From: Isochrysis galbana
Lineage: Eukaryota > Haptophyta > Isochrysidales > Isochrysidaceae
Direction: 5' to 3'
Assembly (NCBI GenBank): GCA_018136815.1
Contig: CM030940.1
Span: 2,970,601-3,034,600 of the forward strand
DNA length: 64,000 nt
The translations under genes and the position numbers were made by a program. Of this stretch, positions 50,852-60,924 are shown piece after piece (positions within the stretch are counted from its first letter, which is position 1; the number at the start of each line of letters is the position of its first letter). The notes beneath the pieces were generated by a model that saw only the letters and a list, made by a program, of their open reading frames with translations, was not told the origin of the DNA and did not search any database.

Positions 50852-50940
50852 CCGAAGTTTTTTCTTCAGTGAAGGTGCAGGTGAAGGTGAGAGTGCAGGA
50901 ACTGCAAGTGTAGGTGAAGACACGGTGAACGGGGCGCGCT
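50852..50940 (+). repeat. repeat G, copy 2, inside the hAT fragment
   Basis: Near-identical to 42235-42322; its first bases directly follow the hAT codons for ASL. Confidence 0.75.
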
Positions 50941-51607
50941 GACCTCTGCGGTCTCAGCTGCATCTTCGCAATTTGTCGCTGCAGCACTCCAGCAACCCCG
51001 GGAGTGCGCAACGCTCTGCTACGTGTGAGCGTGTTTCTCTTTCTTTGCTTGCGTGTATGTTTCCTTCTGTGCGTGCAACTTCTTTGGCTGATCAAGTTGA
51101 GGCCTCTGTCTTGTTGCGTTACAACCGCCAACCGCACCAAGAGGAAGCAAGAAGTGGGAAAGCAGTGATTTGATTGATGGAATGATGGAATGAGAGTATG
51201 TGCAGATCTATTTGCTAATGATTACTAAATGTTCTCTACTTACAGGGAGAGAAGAGAGATGATATGGGGAAGGTGCAAGAGGGCGTGAGGCGTGAGGGCG
51301 TAAAGACGAAAGATAAATATACATGCGGAAACGCACGGGCGCGCGCAAAAAAACTCTAAAACGAGATATTTTTCGGGATATTTGGGCAGCTCGCCGGCAT
51401 ATAACTGGGATATTTTTGCTGAATATTTGGGCAAGTTTTTTGGAATATTTCCGCCTGGGCGCCTAAATGGGGGGGGGGGGGGGACTGGCGCGAAATTCTC
51501 GATGAGCCACCAACCAAGAAGATTATCGGTCCTACGACCCGAGCTCTGGCCGAATATACTTTCATGCATATTTTGTAGGCGTCAATGGCTATTCCATCAT
51601 TCTATCT
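50941..51607. other. intergenic, no gene seen
   Basis: Includes a run of AATATTTGGGCA-type words (51370-51450) and a G run at about 51471-51483. 3' side of the FPGS gene. Confidence 0.4.
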
Positions 51608-52927
51608 CTATTGTGATCTGTGCGTCTCATCTATTGCCGTGAGCAATATTCCACGCACGGACCCGCATAATCGGAAGGATCCCGCCACCACGAGCCATGT
51701 CTCGTGATGTCTCGCGGCATCAAGAGCGGCTTCGAGCGCACTCGCTACATCTGGGACGGCGCAGACTGATCTGCACCCCGCTGCAGCCATTTGTGTCTTG
51801 AGTTTGCCAGCAACTCCTCGTCCACCACTCACGTCAACGCACACTACATGAGGAGGTAGGAGCGCACTCATGGAAGCGGACACTTGCCCATGGTCCTTAT
51901 CCCCGAGCATGCCAATAAGGAGCACTGGAGGCTTGCGCACAGACCTCATTCGCCGAGTGAGGGCCACCAAGCTACAGGCGCTTGCCGGAGTATGGGCTGC
52001 ATCCAGCAACACCTCAACGCCACACGCCGACATGAGAAGTTCTTGACGAGCTGGGAGCATTCGATGAGCACGTTGCACTTGCTGAGGGCCAAGCAAGCAC
52101 CGGCTCAATCGAGATGGCCGCGCATTCGACCTTGGAGCACAAAGAAAACCCCTTCTTCCGAGCTCATCCAACGTGAGCCTTGAAATCTCCAGATTGTCCT
52201 CAGTGTGGTCTTGTGAGCGTGGCAAAACGGTGCACGTCCGAACACGCTGTTCACGCGCAATGTCGTGCACAATCTGTGAAAGGTCCGTCGACACGCATGC
52301 AACAAGAGCGCCATCGGGCGACGCAATACCGCACTTCTCCCTCGCTATGGCCTCGAGGGTGTCGCCAAGTACTTCAGTGTGCTCGAGCTCAACACTAGTC
52401 AAGAGCGCCATTTGAGATGCTAGCACATTTGTAGAATCCGATCGCCCACCAAGACCGCACTCAACGACGGCCCAGTCAACCTGAGCCTCGGCACATGCAT
52501 GCAACGAAGCCGCGACGAAGGTGTCGAACCAGGTTGCTTCCATGCCATGCGTGCCTCTTGCCTCTGCCCGTGCTCTTGCTGCGAGAGCGGCGTCAAGAGC
52601 CTTTGAGAGTGCCTCCTGACCAACTGCTTGGCCATCGATGCGGAGTCGCTCGGTGATACACTGCACATGCGGGGATGAAAGCACCGCGCACCGCCAGCCC
52701 GCCGCTTCCAACGCGGCGCCGATGAGGGCAGACGTGCTCCCCTTGCCCTTGGAGCCCGCGACGTGCACGTGCCTGTACTGGCGGTGCGGCTGGCCCATCA
52801 GCTCAAGGAGGTCGGCACATGGTTGGGCCGTGGCCATCGACGCCATCATTGTGCGGCTGCTCCGCTCCCAGTCCTTGAGCGCCTCCATCCTGCGCAGCGC
52901 CTGCCGCAGACGGACGGACGCCGCCAT
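51608..52927 (-). CDS. folylpolyglutamate synthase / dihydrofolate synthase family
   Basis: 439 residues, no intron, ATG at 52925-52927 (the frame is open 60 bases further but only with GTG). Mur-ligase-type motifs are in order: HVAGSKGKGSTSALIGAALE (ATP P-loop), LSSPHVQCITERLRIDG, DWAVVECGLGGRSDSTNVL, the HTEVLGDTLEAIAREKCGI block, LLDAAHTPASA in the C-terminal domain, and VAGSFRL near the end. The enzyme ligates glutamate to folates using ATP, keeping them in cytosol and mitochondria; FolC-type members also make dihydrofolate. Which activity applies cannot be read from sequence. It is divergent from the dioxygenase gene with 391 bases between. Confidence 0.85.
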   Translation of the reverse strand: MAASVRLRQALRRMEALKDWERSSRTMMASMATAQPCADLLELMGQPHRQYRHVHVAGSKGKGSTSALIGAALEAAGWRCAVLSSPHVQCITERLRIDGQAVGQEALSKALDAALAARARAEARGTHGMEATWFDTFVAASLHACAEAQVDWAVVECGLGGRSDSTNVLASQMALLTSVELEHTEVLGDTLEAIAREKCGIASPDGALVACVSTDLSQIVHDIAREQRVRTCTVLPRSQDHTEDNLEISRLTLDELGRRGFLCAPRSNARPSRLSRCLLGPQQVQRAHRMLPARQELLMSACGVEVLLDAAHTPASACSLVALTRRMRSVRKPPVLLIGMLGDKDHGQVSASMSALLPPHVVCVDVSGGRGVAGKLKTQMAAAGCRSVCAVPDVASALEAALDAARHHETWLVVAGSFRLCGSVRGILLTAIDETHRSQ

Positions 52928-53318
52928 CAGCGCAGAGCCGGCGCCACCGTGGGTTGGATGTGGAATGTGGAGCCCCTCTTGTACCACGCTCTCTCCCTCC
53001 CTCCCTCCCCGTTCTCTCTCTCTCCTCTGCTCTAGTCCTTTTTTCTTTTCTTCTTCCTCTCTTCCTCTTCTCTCTCTCTAAGCGAGGAGCGGGCTGTTTC
53101 TTCTTCTCCCTTTCTCTCTCCGCTTTCCCCCCACCAGGTCTTCTCTCTCCTCTCTTTTTTCTAGCGTCGCCCCGCCCCCCCCCCTTCCCTTTTTATTCCC
53201 GTCCTTCCTTCTTGTGATCCCCCCCCCCCCCCCCCCCCCCCCCTCCCCTTCGCTCCTGCCCGCTGCCCCGCCCTCGCCTTCGCGACGGCGCGACAGCACG
53301 TTCGTGCGGCGTGGTGTA
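52928..53318. promoter_or_regulatory. shared intergenic promoter region, pyrimidine-rich
   Basis: 391 bases between divergent starts. Strongly C/T-rich on the plus strand, with a C run at about 53219-53242. No TATA box seen; function is inferred from layout. Confidence 0.45.
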
Positions 53319-54698
53319 ATGTCGAGCACGGCCTCGCGCCGGCTTGCCATCACAGGCCGCCGACTCCTCCCCTCGCTGGGTGGCGGCGGTCCGCGCGCGG
53401 CGGCAGTGAGCGTTGACACAAGCGCCAGCATGCTCCGGCTCACGTGGTGCGACGGCGAGGAGTGCGCCTTCCATTTCCTCTGGCTCCGGGACAACTGTGC
53501 CGCCACGAGGCACTCGTCCAGTCGTCAGAAACTCGTCTCGGCCGCCGAGCTTCCCGCAGGGCTGCGGCCGGCCAGCGCAAAGATTCTCCCTGATGAGGAC
53601 GTGCTGCAGGTCGTATGGGAACCCGACATGCACGAGAGTGCTTTTTCGGCTGCGTGGCTGCGGAGTTTCTCTGACGAGACTCGGCCGCTTCGCTATGTGA
53701 GCTCACCTGCCAAAAGCCTCCCTCAGTTCTCGTTCAGCGCCCTCAACGCGGGTGAAAGCAAGCTGCGCGCAAAATGGCTGTGTTCCCTGCACCAGTGTGG
53801 TGCCATCCTTGTGCAAGGCGCGCCTTGTGAGAGGAATACCGTGAAGCAGGTTGCTGAATGGATCGGCCCGCTTCAGAATCAGATTTATGGCGAGACTTGG
53901 GATGTCATCTCTTCCGACAACGCGATCAACATCGCGTACACAGGTGAATACCTCGGCCCACACATGGATCTATGCTACTATGAGTCGCCGCCGGGTATTC
54001 AGCTCCTCCATTGCATGGAATTTCATCCAGAAGTCGTGGGCGGGGATTCGTTCGTGATCGATGCCTTCCAGGTCGCAGAGGAGCTGCGCGAAACAAACCC
54101 ACAAGCCTTCTCGGATCTGACTCGAATCCCAGCCACTTTTGTCAAGGATCACTCTGACAGAGCTGAACCGGTGCGAGCCGTGGGAGGCTGTCCGACACGT
54201 GGTCTGGACCGCCCGCCCATAATCCTGTAGCTCACTCCTTGTCACGCCGTGTCCCGGCCACAGGTATTTATGAGCTACCAGCGGCCGCACATATCTCTGA
54301 ATGCCCAGGGCGACGTAATTGGAGTCTTCTGGTCTCCCCCTTTTGAGGGGCCGCTGCGCGCGAGAGGAGAGGATGTGCCGCGCTATTATGCAGCATATAA
54401 GACCATGCACGATGCGATCAGTAATGCCCCCATGATTCGCCACCGCCTAGAGCCAGGGCAGATACTCATTTTCAATAATCGACGCATGCTACACGGTCGA
54501 GCAGCCTTCACCATGCCCGCCTGCGGTGGCAAGCGCTGGATGCGTGGCTGCTATGTGAATATCGATGATTTCGCCAACAAAGTCAATATCTCGCGCCGAA
54601 AGGAAAATTATCCTGATGAAGGTGACCCTCCAGGTGTCCCATACAATCGGGTTGGTAACCAAGACTGGTCGAGCGGGAGGGCAATCGGGATCCCCTAA
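53319..54698 (+). CDS. gamma-butyrobetaine dioxygenase-like (TauD family) enzyme
   Basis: Two exons, 53319-54170 and 54264-54698, joined between codons (donor GTGCGA, acceptor CCACAG), 428 residues. The N-terminal DUF971-type domain shows FHFLWLRDNC, where family members bind zinc. The catalytic part shows YLGPHMDLCYYESPPGIQLL followed by HC (the HxD iron ligands at about residue 215) and the distal His in MLHGRAAF at about 361, plus RWMRGCY for 2-oxoglutarate. The closest match in memory is BBOX1/TMLHE, Fe(II)/2-oxoglutarate hydroxylases of carnitine synthesis. BBOX1 is favoured by PPGIQLLHC and the GGDS after it, but substrate is not proved. The N-terminus is basic and could be a mitochondrial leader. 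Confidence 0.82.
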
Positions 54699-54974
54699 AC
54701 TCAACTCGAATTGGTGGCGCTGTTTGTGTTATTGATGGAACGTCGTTCCACGCAGGGCTGTGCTGCATGAGGTGGTATTGAGTATTGATGGCTTGGTCAT
54801 AAGCGCCAGCTCGTGCTACCAGGTAGCTATCGTTGCACCTCATTGGAGGCAAAAGGTAGCATAAGAGGACGTGGTGGAGGGCAGATGGAGGGGCCCGGAG
54901 AATGAGCAATGAGGAGGCTATCAATTACTATTAAATGATATGCGTGATGCTCGTCCACATTTAAGATGATCGCA

Positions 54975-55139
54975 CCTACTTTTATAAGTGGGGGTCAATG
55001 GGGGCCTCGCGCTCCCCTCACTCCATCGCGGACACCCCCCGGGGTGGGCCCGTACAATCAAGCCCAGCCCCTGCCCTCTGGCAAGGGCTGGGCAATCATC
55101 ATTCTGGCCCGGACCCCTAGTGGGCGCGGGCGCGGGCCG
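54975..55139 (-). mobile_element. hairpin-ended dispersed repeat, type A copy 4
   Basis: Terminal hairpin at 54975-54992 (CCTACTT / AAGTGGG, loop TTAT on the plus strand), GTCAATGGGGGCCTCGCG, TCCATCGCGGACACC and an internal hairpin at 55062-55093. It ends where type C copy 4 begins, so the two lie head to tail. Confidence 0.65.
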
Positions 55140-55360
55140 CAACTAACGTTATAGTTGGTCGCGATGGAGCGCGGAGCGCGCCGGCGCGCCTCCCCTCTCC
55201 TTCGGCCCCCCCGCAGAGGGCTGCCCCCCAGTCCCCATGCCCCATGGACCTGTCGCAGTCGAGGCGACCGCGTCCGCCGTCGGAGGCCACACAGGTGAGT
55301 GCGACTCCGGTCGCACCCCGTGGCCCGTGGCCTCGGCCACACCCAACAAGGCAGACAAAA
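55140..55360 (-). mobile_element. hairpin-ended repeat, type C copy 4 (LINE 3' terminal segment)
   Basis: Hairpin at 55141-55159, then GCGATGGAGCGCGGAGCGCG; shares ACAGGTGAGTGCGACT and GGCCCGTGGCC with copy 1. On its other side lies an A run (55360-55367, a T run on the minus strand) and the LINE fragment, in LINE 3' position. Confidence 0.65.
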
Positions 55361-56606
55361 AAAATCTTCTTAAAAATTCCCGTTACATGTGCGGCGTGAG
55401 GCAGCTTGCTGGTGAACCTCCCTACTACCCAACCTTAACCCCTAGCAACCCGTCTTCCAGGCACGCTTGCACTAACTTTAGAAGATGGGTGGCCTCTCCT
55501 GTGATCCGCCTAGGCACAAAACCCACTTGTTCCTTGGAGATTATCGTATGAATCGTTCTCCTGAGTCTATTGGCTAGGACCTTGGCGAGGATTTTGTAAT
55601 CCGTTTGAAGCAGCGTGATGGGTCTATAGTTCCTCGGGTCCCTAGCGTCCCCGCTCTTATAGAGCAACGCTATATCTCCTGAGCATGTGTCCTCCGGTAG
55701 TGCCCCTACCCGGTATGCCTCCCGAAACATTTGCATCAAGTGCGGGGCTACGAGCTTTTCGAAGCTTTGATAGAACTCCATCGGTATGCCATCCGGCCCC
55801 GTGGATTTGCCCTTCGCCATTTGGCGTATTGCCCTAACGATCTCGGAGTAACCGATAGGCTTGTCCAAAAAGGACCTGTGACTCGTCGGTATCTGTTGTT
55901 GCCGGAGCGCGTGAAGGAGGGGTTCCGCGTCTTGCGATATCTTCTCGTCGAAAAGCCACACGTAGTAGCTCCGCAATGAAGCCAAGATGGCGTTATGTTC
56001 AGTAACTACGTTGTCTTCCTCCAGAGTCGGTTGTGGATCATCCCACCTCACCCCGGCAAACATCGCCGGAATGTCTCCATTGGCGTGTCTAGCTAGGTGT
56101 GAAAGAATCTTTTGAAAAATTGCTTTGTAACGAGCTCTTCCGCCCTTATGATATTTTCCGCTAGAGACGGGGCCGGTGACCGGTGAGAACGTGCGTCTTT
56201 TGTCGACTACCTTGCGGTTGAGTTCAGCTATGACCTCCGGCCGGGCTGCTCCGGGCACCTCCGCCATCTGGGCCTTCCTAGCATCCGCCACCGCGTCTAT
56301 TTCCGCTTGAGCGTAAGATCGTCGTCTGCGAATCTCCACCGCCCTGTCGGTCTCGGTCTCCATGGCCTTGTCGCCGTCGTTGTCGCTTGCCTCCTCGTTC
56401 TCCTCGTTCTCCTCATCCTCAACTAAGCGCGCGCACCGCTGCTTAGCGCCGGACGCCTTCCTCATCCTCATCGCCGTCCGCGAGCGACGCGACGCGGCTT
56501 CGCGTACAATGGCGCTTACCTGTGAGGGGCAAAGGGAGGGGTTGAGATGCGGGCCCACGGGCTCGCGCACGGGCGCAGCAGACCAGCAAGCGGAAGGGGC
56601 AGGCAT
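55361..56606 (-). pseudogene. LINE fragment: N-terminal part of the RT protein, 3' deleted
   Basis: From 56606 the minus-strand frame has an acidic stretch, a linker region (AELNRKVVDKRRTFSPVTGP), then GKSTGPDGIPMEFYQSFEKL, LYKSGDARDPRNYRPITLLQ, TDYKILAKVLANRL and EQVGFVPRRITGEATHLLKL, matching the start of the RT domain of the LINE at 23214. Soon after, near 55450, homology stops: the catalytic FADD region and C-terminus are missing and the frame ends at 55425. 3' terminal sequence (copy 4 above) follows directly, so an internal deletion is likely. Confidence 0.75.
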
Positions 56607-57416
56607 GGCTCACCTCCTCGGCCCGCCATGCGCGTGCGGCCGCCGCGGGCTTTCATTCTCCTGACATCAAGAGCACAAGCAAGAGCACCCCAGTTTATCT
56701 GCTAATAAAACGTCTTGTTTATGTGAGTAAGAAAATTTTTCAGTGAAAAGGCAGGGGAACGTGACCATATTGTATTCTACTGTAGAGGGGGCATTTTACT
56801 CCTAGATAGGGGGTTATACGATTAGAGAGGGGGGCCGCCCGGGCCCCCAAACTTGTGGCTCACTTATAGAGAGGGCCCAAACTTGTGACAAGTTGGAGCA
56901 GCCGCCCAAACTTGCAGAAAAATTTGTAAAAGGATTGACCTGGGCCTACCTCCCCCTACCTTCCCCCCCCCTTCCCCCCCCTCCCCCCCCCGCCCCTCAA
57001 TACTTCCCGCCTATAAGTAGCGTAGATGTAGATGTAGATGTAGATAATATCACGATGATAAACATAAACATGAAAATGACTCCTTTATTATTTGTTATTT
57101 GAAATCAACCCGCGCGGTCGACCCCCTCGTCCCGTGACAAGCAGCGAACCGTCTGCAACAATTGGACCCATAAATAAGCGTTTGCATCTAGTAGATGATC
57201 TAGGGACACATTTTTGGGGGTGGTGATATGGCCAATGAGGCAAAGCTTAGGGGTAGAATTGTATAAGGTATAAGGTGTAGAAAATGGCAATGGGGGGGGG
57301 GGGTAAAAAAAAAAAGGGAACCTCAAGTTGCACCCTCTTACCCCACAGAGAGTGCACACACGGAAACGTGAACAAGGGGCGACGAGTAGCGGGCGGCGGC
57401 GTTCATGGCAGAGGGG
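56607..57416. other. intergenic, no gene seen
   Basis: Contains repeats of CCCAAACTTG(T/C) (56840-56925), a C-rich run near 56960-56995, a GTAGATGTAGAT run (57020-57045) and G/A runs at 57290-57315. Confidence 0.4.
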
Positions 57417-57927
57417 TTAACTCTTTACTGCCGGGAGCGCAGCATGCAGCATGCAAATGGATGCTTCGAAGTTTCGTTTTTTGAGGTGAGAGAAGAGAGG
57501 AAGACATGTTCAACGATATAAGCGACGCTTTCCGCAAAGAAAGAGATGACCAAAATTTTCTTGATCCCCCCCCCCCCTCTCCCTCCCAGTCCCACTCCGT
57601 TGCGTCGCGCCGCCCTCCCCTCGCCCCTCCGCCGCCCCATACCTCTTTCTAACGTGCACACGTGGATTATTTGGAAAACTGAAGCATCCAAATGGCTGCT
57701 TCGCCCCTGGGCCTATTTTCTCCATAATTCCATACTACAATCTCGACCGATTGTGTTGTGAATGGATGGGAATGTGGGAATGTGGAATGTGGGGAGTAGG
57801 GGAGAAGGATGTCCCTGAGGCTCCCCCAGCACCTCATCCTCATGGGCACCCGTCAAGGCGTTGGCGAGCAGGGACGAAATATGTCGTTTGAAGCATCCAT
57901 TTGCATGCTCCGGCAGTAAACAGTTAA
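57417..57927. mobile_element. piggyBac-like MITE with TTAA target duplication
   Basis: TTAA at 57417-57420 and 57924-57927 flank a 503-base segment whose ends are inverted: CTCTTTACTGCCGGGAGC on the left, and CTGTTTACTGCCGGAGC reading inward from the right. Both ends continue with GCATGCAAATGGATGCTTC. No transposase frame lies inside. TTAA duplication is characteristic of the piggyBac superfamily; its usual CCC start is not seen, so the assignment is tentative. Confidence 0.7.
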
Positions 57928-58230
57928 GGAAAGTGTACAGGAGAAAAATCTCTGTTTTCTTAATGGTGCACCCCTACTGTAGTGCTAGTACTACAGTATA
58001 TTTATTTTGCCCTCCTGGCCCTTTTTTTTCTTGACCCTCCCCGCAAGCGTGCGGCGGGCGCCCCCCCCAAGGCGCCGCCTACGCCTTCCCCTCTCCCACC
58101 TCACTCGCCCGCGCGCCCCCGCCTCCCCCCCCTCCCCCCCCAGCACTCACACATACGCAGTTCTTTCCCCGCTGTCCCAAACCTCTCTCTCTGAACGCGC
58201 GGCGGCGGAGCAAGAGGCCGCGCGGCCGCG
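57928..58230. promoter_or_regulatory. 5' flank of the kinase gene
   Basis: About 300 bases, C/T-rich near the start codon (58040-58200). No TATA box seen. Confidence 0.35.
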
Positions 58231-59214
58231 ATGTCGTATGGCCCGCTTGCCATCGTGTCTGACATCCTGAAAGGCATCTACTCTTGGCTCACATCGCTCT
58301 GCTGTGCGGTGACTTGCTCAACCAGCACAGTCACTGTGAACGAGCGCAGCCTCAAGACGGTGAAGCTTCTCGCTGAGGGTGGATTCTCATTCGTCTATCT
58401 AGTCGAGGGGTCTGACAAGAAGCGCTATGCACTAAAAAAAGTGCTCGCCCAGCTCCCTGAGGCCTCCGACCTCGCGCGGTGGGAGGTGCAGGTTCACAAG
58501 TCCTTCAGGCACCCCAACCTGATGCCGCTCATCGATCACTCTGTAGTGACAACGCCAAACGGGGCCGAGGAGTTCCGCCTGCTCATGCCGTTATACCCGC
58601 ACGGCACTCTGCTGGACGCTGCTCTTAAGCTGATGGACGCCAATGTCCGGATGGAGGAGCTGCGTGCCCTCCGCATATTTGAGCAAGTGCTGGATGGGGT
58701 GCAGCAGTTGCACTCGCACTCCCCACCGTGGGCGCATCGCGACATCAAGCCGGCCAATATCCTGCTTTCTGATGGTGATGTCCCAGTGCTGATGGACTTC
58801 GGATCCGTCGCCACGGCCCGGCGGCAAATCTCTAGTCGGACGGAAGCCTTGCTACTTCAGGAGGACGCCGCACAGAATTGCTCCATGCCGTACCGAGCCC
58901 CAGAGCTATTTGACGTACCCTCGCAGGGAAACATCGACGAGCGCACAGATGTCTTCTCCCTTGGGGCAACGCTCTATGCGATGGCATTCTATTATTCGCC
59001 ATTCGAGTGCACCTTCCAGGACAACGTGCAACGGGTCGTTGAATGCTCGCACCTACGGGTCATAGGCGGCGCACATTTCCCCACTGATCATCCATATTCG
59101 GCCGAGTTCGTCCAGCTCATCGAGTGGATGCTCACCGTAGATCATACGAAAAGGCCGTTCGTACCTGCCGTCACCGATAAAGTATCAGCCATGCTGGCAC
59201 GCCTACGCCTCTAG
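58231..59214 (+). CDS. STK16: serine/threonine kinase, STK16 (NAK family) homologue
   Basis: 327 residues, no intron. A leader of about 40 residues with SLCCAVTCS offers cysteines for palmitoylation, as at the N-terminus of animal STK16. Kinase motifs are complete: LLAEGGFSFVYLVEG (glycine loop), YALKKV (lysine), RHPNLMPLIDH, LLMPLYPHGTLLD, AHRDIKPANILL (about 168-179), VLMDFGSV (about 187), CSMPYRAPELFDV and IDERTDVFSLGATLYAM. The insert LLQEDAAQNCSMPYRAPELF is diagnostic of the STK16 branch. Family members act at the Golgi and trans-Golgi network in secretion and actin control. Upstream residues differ from animals: there is no Gly at position 2, so myristoylation is unlikely. Confidence 0.87.
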   Translation: MSYGPLAIVSDILKGIYSWLTSLCCAVTCSTSTVTVNERSLKTVKLLAEGGFSFVYLVEGSDKKRYALKKVLAQLPEASDLARWEVQVHKSFRHPNLMPLIDHSVVTTPNGAEEFRLLMPLYPHGTLLDAALKLMDANVRMEELRALRIFEQVLDGVQQLHSHSPPWAHRDIKPANILLSDGDVPVLMDFGSVATARRQISSRTEALLLQEDAAQNCSMPYRAPELFDVPSQGNIDERTDVFSLGATLYAMAFYYSPFECTFQDNVQRVVECSHLRVIGGAHFPTDHPYSAEFVQLIEWMLTVDHTKRPFVPAVTDKVSAMLARLRL

Positions 59215-60514
59215 AGATAATCCTAGCTCTGCCACCGCGGGCGACGGAAGGATCATCATTCAGGAGACCTTTTGGTGAGCCTCGCTTGGTGCTAGAATAG
59301 CCACTCCACGTGCAAGCTGCGATCCTGCTGCGGCCGGTCAACCTCTGTGGCCGCAATGTCGCCACGGGGCACGCCAGCAGCTCCATGGCACTGAGGATGT
59401 AGGTGTCGTGCGCGTCAATTATTTCTGACGTGCTTTGGGGATGCGGCGGGTGGCCCAATGCTAAACCTGTTCAACCTTAATACACGAGCACCACGACGCA
59501 AGACCATTAGACCGTGAACACAGGGACAACCGGCGCGTTAAGGTGCCCTGCGTTCTGTGTGGGCGTGTGTGCTTGTCGCGCGCGCACACAGGAGTATGGT
59601 CCGGGTTCCCACGCATGCTCTGCACCTGCACTGTACGCGGTGTGTTGCAAGTTGCTAGTGGCGTGCCGGATTCCAGAAGAGAGAGAGATCGGTGCAGAGT
59701 ATGGCAGCACTTTGGCTATAGCTCGCATGGCAGTTTGCAGCGTGCACGTCGCGTCCTCGCGATGGTTCCTCGTTCTCTATGTGTGGTGCGTGTGACTGAC
59801 TATCGTGTGTGGATGTGGGTGGGTGCATGTGCGCGATATGCAGTCAAGTACATGTGGCTCGTGGTGGTCTTCGTGTATGCGCAGAGTGGTAGAGGCACGC
59901 GGCACGCACACAGTGCACAGTGCGCGGTGCGTTACCTCCACGGGTTGAAGTGTAAGTCAAACAAAAAGCAGCGCGCCACTATAAAACAACTGAGCGTTAG
60001 TACCACTACTGCCACTAGCCCGGTACTATCACGACACCCCTCAGCGCACTTGCCCGCACACCTTGAAGTGATGGCACAGACACATACTCATGTGCATCCC
60101 TACAAATCTCCCCCCTCGCAAACCCCCGGCTCCCATTAAAACTCCCCACAAGTTACAATGGGGGAAAACCCAGTGAGGCGGACCGACCTACGTCGGGCGA
60201 CTCACCGGGGGAAAACGTCACCGGGGGGGGGGGGAGGGTCCTCTCGTCCATGAAGCGGAACGGCCCTTACAGCTCTCGCCGCGAGCGGTCCTCGAGGAAT
60301 AAAAGACTGCGCCTCGAGATACCTGCCACAAGGGTTCTCGTAGGCGCCTTGAGCCTCTCCCTCCTCATCTCCCACCTGTCGCCAGCCGCCCCTCTCCGCC
60401 CGTTTGCTTACGCAAACGGGTCCCATTTCTTACCGCACTCCATCGGGGGGGGGTGCAAAGCCCCCCCTCTCCCTCTCTCCGTTCTCCTCCACCTGTGTCC
60501 CTGCGGGCCGTCGC
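59215..60514. other. intergenic, no gene seen
   Basis: Kinase 3' flank followed by GT-rich unique-looking DNA. A G run at 60222-60233. Frames here match nothing and contain no family motif. Confidence 0.4.
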
Positions 60515-60924
60515 CATGCGGCGCGCCACGGCCTGCTCTCAGAGGTGCCCTTTGGGACTTTGGGGGCTCCCAGAGGGCCAGTCAGGGCAGCTCAGGGGGC
60601 AGTGGAGGCTGGGGCTCAGCCCCTGGCCCCCCCTGCCTCTCCCACGCTTGCCTCGCTGGCCATGGGAGCCGCCCAGAGGCATCTGTCTGCCTGGCGACCA
60701 GGGAAGGGGGGGGGGTCAGCTCGAGGGCAGGCCCACGCAGGGCGTGGGAGTGCGAATCACGGCCCGCGCCCACTAGGGGTCTGGGCCAGTGTGATGATTG
60801 CCCAGCCCCTGCCAAAGGGCAGGGGCTGTGGTTGATTGTACGGGCCCACCCCAGGGGGTGTCCGCGATGGAGAGGGGGGGGCGCGAGGCCCCCATTGACC
60901 ATTGACCCCTACTTATAAAAGTAG
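60515..60924 (+). mobile_element. hairpin-ended dispersed repeat, type A copy 5 (longest)
   Basis: All type A blocks in order: GCTCAGGGGGCAGTGGAGGC, CCTGCCTCTCCCACG, GGGTCAGCTCGAGGGCAGGC, CCGCGCCCACTAGGGGTCTG, internal hairpin 60803-60828, GTGTCCGCGATGGAGAG, a doubled CCATTGACC, and the perfect terminal hairpin CTACTTATAAAAGTAG at 60909-60924. Confidence 0.75.
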
